A stretch of 13,620 bases of DNA, taken from DATDYW01 sp044375695. GTDB lineage: Bacteria; Patescibacteriota; Minisyncoccia; Phycocordibacterales; JAACPR01. The position numbers were made by a program, and so were the translations under genes. The notes beneath the pieces are model-generated. The model saw only the letters and a list, made by a program, of their open reading frames with translations. It made no database searches and had not been told where the DNA came from. Below are positions 5,556 through 10,567 of this stretch, one piece after another. Within the stretch, counting starts at the first letter, position 1; the number at the start of each line of letters is the position of its first letter. Where the stretch lies: positions 1 through 13,620 of the forward strand of contig JBILMG010000023.1 of assembly GCA_044375695.1 (NCBI GenBank). The letters are read 5' to 3'.

Positions 5556-6383
5556 CTAGCCTTCGATCTCGAACTGCACGTCGATGGAGACCTCGACGTC
5601 CTGCTCGCCGACGGGGACATCCGGGGAAATGGACTTGCCCATAGCCGGCGCCGCGTAGTCGTAAGCCTCGTACATCGGGTAGCCGCCGCCAGAAGACTCG
5701 TACATGCCGATGATCTTGCCGAGCTTCACGCCGAGCGCCGCGGCGGTCGCCTCGGCGCGAACCTTGGCGTCCTCGATAGCGAGCGCGCGGGCTTCATCCC
5801 GGAGCTTCTCCACCTCGTCGATGGTGAAGTTCAGACCCGAGAGGTTGGTGACGTTCTTCTCGGCGATGCCAGAGAGAATTTCGCCGGCCTTGTTGGTGTC
5901 GCGAACCTTAACCAGAATCGACTGGTCGACGGTGAAGCCGACCGGGGCGTAGCGGCCGCCCGGGCAGTAGCCTGAACCAACCGGGCACGGCTCGGAGATC
6001 CACTCCTCGTGCGGGGCGATGTTGTAGTACTGGGTCTCGGTGTCCTCCTTGGCGACGCCCTGAGTCTTGAGGTACGCGAGCACATCGTTCACAACCTTGG
6101 CGGACTGGTCCTTGGCCGACGGCACCGACTCGGAGGTCGCCGAGGCGCCGAAGGTGAAGGTGGCCACAATGTCGGTCGTGGTGGCGACCGCCTTGCCCTT
6201 GCCGCTGATAGAAATGGATGGGCCGTAGGTCTGGTCGTCGATCTGGCGGGTGACGGCGGCGGTGTAGACGGTCTCCGCGATCAGGAAAATCGAGAGGAAG
6301 ACCGCCACGGCGCCGATAGACAGCGTCGCGCAGTGCGCGGCGCGACCCTTCCAATCCTGCGAGAACTGCTGGTAGCTGAACAT
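5556..6383 (-). CDS. membrane-anchored SIMPL (DUF541/YggE-like) domain protein
   Basis: This 275-aa protein has one N-terminal membrane segment (about 18-40) after a short cytoplasmic part, then a SIMPL domain (about 54-275) on the outer face. Typical features are 'SISISGKGKAVATTTDIVATFTF' (56-78), 'YLKTQGVAKEDTETQYYNI' (103-121), the 'L..A...A..DA..+AE..A..LG..LG.I' helix (about 197-227) and a C-terminal strand 'DVEVSIDVQFEI'. SIMPL proteins form oligomers of poorly known function; E. coli YggE is linked to oxidative stress. An insert with two Cys ('PCPVGSGYC', 132-140) could form a disulfide. Its -10 lies in the last codons of folD. No Shine-Dalgarno site precedes ATG 6383. Confidence 0.88.
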   Translation of the reverse strand: MFSYQQFSQDWKGRAAHCATLSIGAVAVFLSIFLIAETVYTAAVTRQIDDQTYGPSISISGKGKAVATTTDIVATFTFGASATSESVPSAKDQSAKVVNDVLAYLKTQGVAKEDTETQYYNIAPHEEWISEPCPVGSGYCPGGRYAPVGFTVDQSILVKVRDTNKAGEILSGIAEKNVTNLSGLNFTIDEVEKLRDEARALAIEDAKVRAEATAAALGVKLGKIIGMYESSGGGYPMYEAYDYAAPAMGKSISPDVPVGEQDVEVSIDVQFEIEG

Positions 6384-6421
6384 GTGCTGCGTTAGTTAAT
6401 TGGCCTTACGGTAACTTCACC

Positions 6422-6430
6422 ATTATACCA
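6422..6430 (-). promoter_or_regulatory. extended -10 promoter of the SIMPL gene
   Basis: On the minus strand a perfect TATAAT (complement of 6422-6427) is preceded by TGG, giving the extended -10 form TGnTATAAT. There is no -35 match at 17-18 nt, as often seen with extended -10 promoters. It overlaps the folD stop codon and predicts a leader of about 32 nt. Confidence 0.7.
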
Positions 6431-7244
6431 CTGCCCGTCTCTCGGCCGCCTGGAGGAGGTTCGCGAAGAGCGCCGCCACCGTCATGGGTCCTACCCCGCC
6501 GGGCACCGGCGAGTAGGCGGCCACGGCCGAAGCCGCCTCGGGGCTAAGGTCGCCCAGAAGCGCGCCATCGGGGCCGGGCGTTGTACCCACGTCGATCACG
6601 GTCGCGTCGGGGGCCAGCATGCCCGGGGCGAGGAGCCCCGGCTTCCCCACCGCGGATACGACGATTTCAGCCGCGCGCGTCACCGCCCCCAGATCCGCCG
6701 TAGAGATGTCTGCCGTCGAGACATTTGCCCCGGCCACGCGAGCCAGTGCCGAAAACGGCGCGCCGACCAGGCGAGACTGGCCAACAACCGCCACGCGCCG
6801 GCCGGCAATAGCCACCCCGTGAGCCTCGAGCAGCCGCAGGACGGCGAGCGCGGTGGCAGATTGGAAGGCAGAGCCAGGAACCAGACCGTCCACATCTTTT
6901 TCGGCTGGCACCAGCGCGGCGGCCGCGTAGCCGTTGAGCTCGGCGGCGGGCAGCTGGAGAAGCACCCCATCGTTTTCCGAATCATGGCCGGCGCGGGACA
7001 CGGCCGCTTCGAGCTCCTGCTGCGAGGAAGATTCGGGCAGCGTCAGGAGCGTCACCTCGACGCCAATTTCGGCGCCAAATTTCTGCTTGCGGCGAATGTA
7101 GGCCGCCGAACGAGGGTCCTCCCCTAGCCGGACAATGGCGAGACGCGGGGCGCGGCCGAGCGCCCGGACACGCGCAGCCAACGCCGAGGCGACCTCCTGG
7201 GCCGGCCTGCGACCTTCGAGAATTTTTGGCTCGGTCACCGCCAC
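6423..7244 (-). CDS. folD: bifunctional methylene-THF dehydrogenase/cyclohydrolase FolD
   Basis: This 273-aa cytoplasmic enzyme interconverts methylene-, methenyl- and formyl-tetrahydrofolate and so supplies the methylene-THF used by ThyX. Motifs: 'SAAYIRRK' (46-53, Tyr49 and Lys53 of the S-x-x-Y-x-x-x-K active site), 'GVLLQLP' (93-99), 'KDVDG' (116-120), the dinucleotide loop 'VVGQSRLVGAP' (153-163) and 'PGGVGPMT' (248-255). The usual P-C-T-P motif after KDVDG is not visible: the equivalent stretch reads 'FQSATALAVLRLLE' (127-140). Start is GTG at 7244, the first start after an in-frame TGA; a second GTG is two codons on. No Shine-Dalgarno site or clear promoter lies between it and the terminator of the upstream gene. 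Confidence 0.93.
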   Translation of the reverse strand: MAVTEPKILEGRRPAQEVASALAARVRALGRAPRLAIVRLGEDPRSAAYIRRKQKFGAEIGVEVTLLTLPESSSQQELEAAVSRAGHDSENDGVLLQLPAAELNGYAAAALVPAEKDVDGLVPGSAFQSATALAVLRLLEAHGVAIAGRRVAVVGQSRLVGAPFSALARVAGANVSTADISTADLGAVTRAAEIVVSAVGKPGLLAPGMLAPDATVIDVGTTPGPDGALLGDLSPEAASAVAAYSPVPGGVGPMTVAALFANLLQAAERRAVV

Positions 7245-7261
7245 ATCTAATCACGCCCGAA

Positions 7262-7302
7262 GAAAAAGGCAGAGCCCGCGGCCGAAGGCCGCGGGCTCTG
7301 CC
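7262..7302 (-). terminator. strong intrinsic terminator of the DsbA-like gene
   Basis: Perfect 16-bp arms (7268-7283 and 7287-7302) surround a GAA triloop. On the minus strand the stem is followed by TTTTTCTT. It lies 19 bp past the stop of the DsbA-like gene and only 24 bp before the folD start. Confidence 0.92.
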
Positions 7303-7321
7303 CAAAACTCAGGTCTAAGGA

Positions 7322-8020
7322 CTACTTCAGCATCTCGTCGATCGCCGCGCGAACCGCATCCGGGCGGTTGCCGCTGACGGTCTTGAACTGCTTGTTCGGA
7401 CCGATGATGACAGACCACGGGGTGCCGGAACCGCCGGTCGCCTTCGCGTCAGCCGCGTCGGCGGTGACGCTCGCGAGGGTCGCCTTGTCGGCGAGGCACT
7501 TTTCGAAGGTCGCCTTGTCGGCGCCAACAGCTACCGCGTGCTCCGAGAGCTTGGCGGTGTTCTTGCGGGCCTCACCCTGCTCCTCGACGATGAGGTCGAG
7601 GTAGCTCCAGAAGGCATCGTTACCCTTCTCCTTGCCAACGCACTCGGCGGCGATGGCCTTGGTCTGGGCGAGCGGGTGCATCGGGAGCGGGAGGTGGCGG
7701 TACGCCCAGGCAACTTTGCCGCTGTACTTGGCGTCGGCCATGATCTCCTTGAGGCCGGTGTGGAAGCGCTGGCAGAACGGGCAGTCGATGTCCGAGAACT
7801 CGACGACGGTAACCTTGGCGTCGCGAGGACCGCGCACCCAATCAGCCGCCGTAACCGGAGCCACCGCGGACGGGTTGCCGGCCTGCACAGCCGGGGTCGG
7901 AGCGGTCGGAGCTACCTGCTGGTTACCCTGCCCGATCCAGAGGATCGCGCCAGCCACCAGGACGCCGGCGCCGACGATGGCCGCCGGGACGCCGAGCGAA
8001 TTCTTGTCTGCCTCTGACAT
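7322..8020 (-). CDS. membrane-anchored DsbA-family thiol oxidoreductase
   Basis: This 232-aa protein has an N-terminal membrane anchor (about 10-30), an Ala/Pro-rich linker (about 35-60) and a thioredoxin-fold domain (about 62-232) outside the membrane. The redox motif is C80-P-F-C83 in 'FSDIDCPFCQRFH' (75-87), and the cis-proline loop is 'GTPWSVI' (199-205). The order and inserted helices fit the DsbA-like Thioredoxin_4 group, which forms or reshuffles disulfides in exported proteins. Two further cysteines (127 and 175) lie in the helical insert. The cysteine-rich exported protein at 3904-5433 is an obvious candidate substrate. The upstream 53-aa membrane protein resembles its anchor. A weak purine-rich stretch (AGAAG) precedes ATG 8020. 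No VKOR or DsbB partner is in the window. Confidence 0.9.
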   Translation of the reverse strand: MSEADKNSLGVPAAIVGAGVLVAGAILWIGQGNQQVAPTAPTPAVQAGNPSAVAPVTAADWVRGPRDAKVTVVEFSDIDCPFCQRFHTGLKEIMADAKYSGKVAWAYRHLPLPMHPLAQTKAIAAECVGKEKGNDAFWSYLDLIVEEQGEARKNTAKLSEHAVAVGADKATFEKCLADKATLASVTADAADAKATGGSGTPWSVIIGPNKQFKTVSGNRPDAVRAAIDEMLK

Positions 8021-8053
8021 TTTTCTTCTATTTAAAGCTAGTAGAGCCGACGA

Positions 8054-8062
8054 ATTCTAACA
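8054..8062 (-). promoter_or_regulatory. extended -10 promoter of the DsbA-like gene
   Basis: On the minus strand TAGAAT (complement of 8054-8059), five of six to consensus, is preceded by TGT, giving TGnTAGAAT. No -35 is seen. The leader would be about 27 nt. Confidence 0.5.
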
Positions 8063-8086
8063 CCTACCGAAGCGGTCTAGCGAAAG

Positions 8087-8248
8087 CTAGGCGCCGCAGC
8101 CGGCCGCAGCCGCGCGGACCGCCGGGGCGGGAGCCGGAGCGGCAGACGCCGACGAGCTGCCAGAAAAAATAGCGGCGGCAATCATGAGGCCGGCCGCGAT
8201 AATCGAGGCGGGAACGGCGTACGGGCTTTCGTTGAAGTTTTTCGACAT
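8087..8248 (-). CDS. small single-pass membrane protein, 53 aa
   Basis: The 53-aa product has a short polar N-terminus, one hydrophobic segment (about 11-28, 'AVPASIIAAGLMIAAAIF'), then a Ser/Ala/Pro-rich tail ending 'AAAAGCGA'. It aligns without gaps to the start of the DsbA-like protein encoded 66 bp downstream: both begin MS, have VPA-x-I-x-x-AG around the same position and an AP-x-x-PAV-x-A tail. This suggests duplication of the anchor region without the catalytic domain. The frame is open further upstream to 8449, but that part overlaps the nuclease gene; ATG 8248 is preferred because the similarity begins there and a -10 element precedes it. No Shine-Dalgarno consensus. Function unknown. 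Confidence 0.7.
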   Translation of the reverse strand: MSKNFNESPYAVPASIIAAGLMIAAAIFSGSSSASAAPAPAPAVRAAAAGCGA

Positions 8249-8287
8249 TGCCTGGTGGGTTACGCTCCGCGCTCGCGAAGCCGGGGC

Positions 8288-8293
8288 ATTGTA
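8288..8293 (-). promoter_or_regulatory. possible -10 of the 53-aa gene
   Basis: On the minus strand TACAAT (complement of 8288-8293), preceded by GG, lies just after the nuclease stop codon and about 40 nt before the ATG at 8248. No -35 is visible. The match to other GGTA-type -10 elements in the window is the main support. Confidence 0.45.
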
Positions 8294-8295
8294 CC

Positions 8296-8946
8296 TCACG
8301 GCTCGGGGCAGCTTCCCCACAGGCCACGGCCGGCCGCTCGTGCCTCGGCCTCGGCTAGGGCGAACGCCTCCCGTCCGCCGTACTTTAGGTCCCGATAAGC
8401 CAGAGAGGCGCCGTCGCGGACCAGCCACAGGTTGACGCTCCCCTCCCACGGAACAGCCGAGGCAAAGGGCGTCGAGGAAGTAGCCAGAAAGCGCAGGAGC
8501 CGCCCGTAGCGGTCGCGGTCTCCCTGGTCGGGGTCTCTGTACAGGTAAGCCGGGGCGTCCGCGAGGGCCGCCGCGAGAGCCTCGGTGGACGACGCCGCGC
8601 CGCAGTCGGCGGGTTTGCCCTGGCGCGCCACCTCGGGCGCGTCTACCCCGACCAGGCGCACCGGCTCCTCGGAGCCGTCGCCGCAGCGAACGCGAACGGT
8701 GTCGCCGTCAATCACGCGGACAAGATCGCACGGACCTTCGGCTCCGACAGCCTCGGGCGACGCATCCTTAGGATCGCCGGGAGCCGCGGGCGCGGCAGGT
8801 TCGGGCGAGCGCGCCGAGAGCGATGGCGCCGCTGGAAACGCCGCGCGAACGGCGCCGCGAAAACCCTCGCCGCCAACGAGCCAAATGGCGAAGGCCGCCG
8901 CGAGCATCGCGACAGCCTTCCAGATTCTTCTTTTGATTCGATTCAT
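8296..8946 (-). CDS. membrane-anchored staphylococcal-type nuclease
   Basis: This 216-aa protein has a basic N-terminus and one hydrophobic segment (about 10-25), either an uncleaved anchor or a signal peptide, then a Pro/Ala-rich linker (40-70) and an SNase domain (about 72-213). Catalytic residues of staphylococcal nuclease are all matched: Asp80 and Asp82 in 'VIDGDTV' (78-84), Arg97, Asp102 and Glu105 in 'VRLVGVDAPE' (96-105), and Arg149 in 'DRYGRLLRFL' (145-154). The domain cleaves DNA and RNA with calcium. Cys73/88/115/213 may form disulfides outside the cell. In a presumed episymbiotic lineage it may help to acquire nucleotides from outside. A 12-bp palindrome (CTCT-GCGC-AGAG, 8957-8968) precedes the start. 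Confidence 0.92.
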   Translation of the reverse strand: MNRIKRRIWKAVAMLAAAFAIWLVGGEGFRGAVRAAFPAAPSLSARSPEPAAPAAPGDPKDASPEAVGAEGPCDLVRVIDGDTVRVRCGDGSEEPVRLVGVDAPEVARQGKPADCGAASSTEALAAALADAPAYLYRDPDQGDRDRYGRLLRFLATSSTPFASAVPWEGSVNLWLVRDGASLAYRDLKYGGREAFALAEAEARAAGRGLWGSCPEP

Positions 8947-8985
8947 CTTTGAGAATCTCTGCGCAGAGGCGCGTCACCTCGGCTC

Positions 8986-9076
8986 GCCGAGGCCGAGCGA
9001 GCCGAATCTCTGACCGACCGACGGTGTACGCATGTACTCCGAGGGCGAGCAGAGTTCGGCGCAGCCGGCATTCGGC
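8986..9076. repeat. 91-nt imperfect hairpin element, copy B
   Basis: The element lies between nrdB and the nuclease gene. Outer arms (8986-9000 and 9061-9076) pair imperfectly (GCCGA/TCGGC, then CCG/CGG, then GC/GC). Middle arms are GCCGAATCTCTG (9001-9012) and CAGAGTTCGGC (9050-9060), pairing with a one-base bulge at the same place as copy A. The inner part is 37 nt as in copy A and has GTAC-GCAT-GTAC and the identical GAGGGCGAG. A further short hairpin, CCTCGG-CTCG-CCGAGG, overlaps its left edge. No T-tract follows on either strand. Confidence 0.75.
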
Positions 9077-9094
9077 AGCCGCTCGAACAAAGCG

Positions 9095-10084
9095 CTACTT
9101 TTTATCCCCGGAGGCGTTCGCGTTCACCTCGTAGTTGGTGTTCTGCGCCTCGAAGAAGTTCACCAGCTCGAGCACGTCGAGGCCGGTCGCCATCCACTTG
9201 GCCGGGTTCGAAACCTTGTAGTGCGGCTCGAAACCGAGCTCCTCCAGGCGGCGGTCCGCCACGTACTGCACGTACTGGTTCACGTAGTCGGCGTTGAGGC
9301 CGAGGATGCCGTTCGGGAAGAGCTCCTTGTTGTAAGCCACCTCGAGCTCGACGCCCTGGATGATGAGGTCGCGAATCTCGCGGGCGAACTCTTCGGTCAC
9401 GATGTCCGGGTTCTCCTCGAGGATTCCCATGATGAGGTTGATGCCGAACTTGAGGTGCAGCGATTCGTCGCGCACGACCCAGCTGACCATCGAGCCGAAG
9501 TTGCGCAGCTTGTTGCGCTGGCGGAACGAGAGCACCACCATGAAGCCCGAGTAGAACCACACGCCCTCCATGACGATGTTGGTGGCGACTAGGTTACGAA
9601 CGAAGTCCTTCTTCCCTTCCGGGGTCGAGACGTCGAGCGTCTCCTCGGTCATGCGCATCATGTACTTCTTCACGAAGTTCTCCTTCGCCTGCATGGCGTC
9701 GTTGCCGAGGTGAATGGAGTAGATGTCGTCGCGCTCGAACGGGAAGGTCTCGAGCACGTACTCGAACGAGACGCAGTGGTTGGCCTCCTCGAACATCCAG
9801 CGCGCGAGGAAGAGGTGGCATTCGGCGGACTTGAGGTACGGGTAGACGCCCAGCGCGATCGAGCGGTTCACGATGAGCTCGGCGGGGTTGAAGAAGGCCA
9901 TGATGTACTTCACGGCGTGCTTCTCGTCGTCGGTCATCGCCTCGAAGTCGACGACGTCTTCCTTGAGGGTGATCTCGTGCGGGAACCAGGTGTTGCGCAC
10001 CGCCTGGTTGTACAGGTCGCGGGCCCACGGGTACTGCGACGGGTAGAGGTTGAAGTCGTTGGCGGAAGGTTTACCGACGAGCAT
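9095..10084 (-). CDS. nrdB: class I ribonucleotide reductase, small (R2) subunit, class Ic-like
   Basis: This 329-aa ferritin-like protein generates the oxidant that starts ribonucleotide reduction in NrdA. Likely metal ligands are Glu69 ('NPAELIVNR'), Glu100 and His103 ('FEEANHCVSF'), Glu173 ('MEGVWFY'), Glu207 and His210 ('RDESLH'). The residue four after His103, a radical Tyr in class Ia enzymes, is Phe107, and the first ligand is Glu rather than Asp. Spacing between ligands (31, 3, 70, 34, 3) equals that of the Chlamydia trachomatis class Ic subunit as I recall it (E89, E120, H123, E193, E227, H230, F127). Trp33 and a C-terminal 'NFFE...Y' tail for docking to NrdA are present. A Mn/Fe cofactor is inferred. 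It lies downstream of nrdA with its own AT-rich upstream region. Confidence 0.95.
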   Translation of the reverse strand: MLVGKPSANDFNLYPSQYPWARDLYNQAVRNTWFPHEITLKEDVVDFEAMTDDEKHAVKYIMAFFNPAELIVNRSIALGVYPYLKSAECHLFLARWMFEEANHCVSFEYVLETFPFERDDIYSIHLGNDAMQAKENFVKKYMMRMTEETLDVSTPEGKKDFVRNLVATNIVMEGVWFYSGFMVVLSFRQRNKLRNFGSMVSWVVRDESLHLKFGINLIMGILEENPDIVTEEFAREIRDLIIQGVELEVAYNKELFPNGILGLNADYVNQYVQYVADRRLEELGFEPHYKVSNPAKWMATGLDVLELVNFFEAQNTNYEVNANASGDKK

Positions 10085-10260
10085 GGGGGTGGTCTTAACT
10101 TTCTAAACCCCGGCAGGGCTGCCAAGTGTACTCCTCCCCCGCCCCGCCTAAAAATCCACAGCGAACTGCAACAAAATAGTTCGCAGCGCAATATTAAAAA
10201 TAAGGTTTATTTAAAAATATCTTGTGGACGCATTATCTTTTTTCTTACAGGAACGGGTTA
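10085..10260 (-). promoter_or_regulatory. nrdB upstream region
   Basis: This 176-bp region separates nrdB from the terminator of the nrdA unit. Nearest the gene, TACACT (complement of 10125-10130) follows a G-rich tract resembling the one upstream of nrdA and predicts a leader of about 34 nt starting with a GGCAG/CTGCC hairpin (10112-10123). Next is an inverted repeat GCGAACT/AGTTCGC (10161-10184). The distal part (about 10185-10260) is strikingly AT-rich with several TATA-like stretches, including GATAAT, that could be another promoter or an UP-like element. No convincing NrdR box is seen. Confidence 0.45.
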
Positions 10261-10300
10261 AAATCAAAAAGCCACCGCAAAGTTTCATGTGAGCGGTGGC
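10261..10300 (-). terminator. intrinsic terminator of the nrdA unit
   Basis: GCCACCGC (10271-10278) and GCGGTGGC (10293-10300) form an 8-bp stem with a 14-nt loop, followed on the minus strand by TTTTTGATTT (10261-10270). It lies 40 bp past the stop of the 31-aa gene, so nrdA and that gene probably share one transcript. Confidence 0.85.
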
Positions 10301-10340
10301 CTTCTGAAGAAATCACTTAACGACTCCTTGGGGGGTCGTT

Positions 10341-10436
10341 TTAGATTGTCTCGACTATGTGAGTGCCGGGGTGCTGCCGGGCTTTCTTCACCGTGGTGAA
10401 CTTCCCCGTCTTCGCCGAGCGTCCGATTTGGGTCAT
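10341..10436 (-). CDS. small 31-aa protein of the 'GRSAKTGKF' type
   Basis: A 32-codon frame between nrdA and nrdB encodes a basic peptide starting 'MTQIGRSAKTGKFTTVKKAR' and ending 'HPGTHIVETI'. The pattern GRSA-x-TGKF ... P-x-T-x-x-x-E-T is one I recognise from short uncharacterised proteins common in bacterial and phage genomes (often with 'VTKATAKRNPKTTVTET' endings). ATG 10436 is the first start after an in-frame TGA. There is no strong Shine-Dalgarno site. It sits 131 nt after the nrdA stop and before a shared terminator. Function unknown; the fit to the pattern is the main evidence, since the frame is too short for codon statistics. Confidence 0.6.
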   Translation of the reverse strand: MTQIGRSAKTGKFTTVKKARQHPGTHIVETI

Positions 10437-10567
10437 CGGTATCTTGGGCCGGAGTCAGGAGGAGTTACCGGCAATTAGCTACTAACGCCCTCCGTATGCT
10501 TCTCGATAATCAAATCGAGAAGCATTGCGGAAAGTGCTATTCCGTAAACTTTTTTAAAAGTTTAGGG
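10437..10567 (-). other. structured spacer between nrdA and the 31-aa gene
   Basis: Three hairpins follow the nrdA stop in order on the minus strand: a 20-nt palindrome with 9-bp arms TAAACTTTT/AAAAGTTTA (10545-10564), CGGAA/TTCCG (10528-10544), and a perfect 12-bp stem ATGCTTCTCGAT/ATCGAGAAGCAT with a 6-nt loop (10496-10525). None is followed by a T-run. They could stabilise or process the nrdA mRNA or set expression of the small gene. Confidence 0.5.

Noticed and set aside
8077..8090. CTAGC-GAAA-GCTAG hairpin at the stop of the 53-aa gene as a terminator
   Set aside because: The stem is only 5 bp and no T-run follows on the minus strand.
10320..10339. ACGACTCC/GGGGTCGT hairpin followed by TTTT on the plus strand
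   Set aside because: It resembles a plus-strand terminator, but no plus-strand gene lies upstream, and on the minus strand the pairing is poorer.
10454..10464. AGGAGGAG on the plus strand as a ribosome-binding site
   Set aside because: No start codon lies at a suitable distance; the next ATG (10496) only opens the antisense frame of nrdA.
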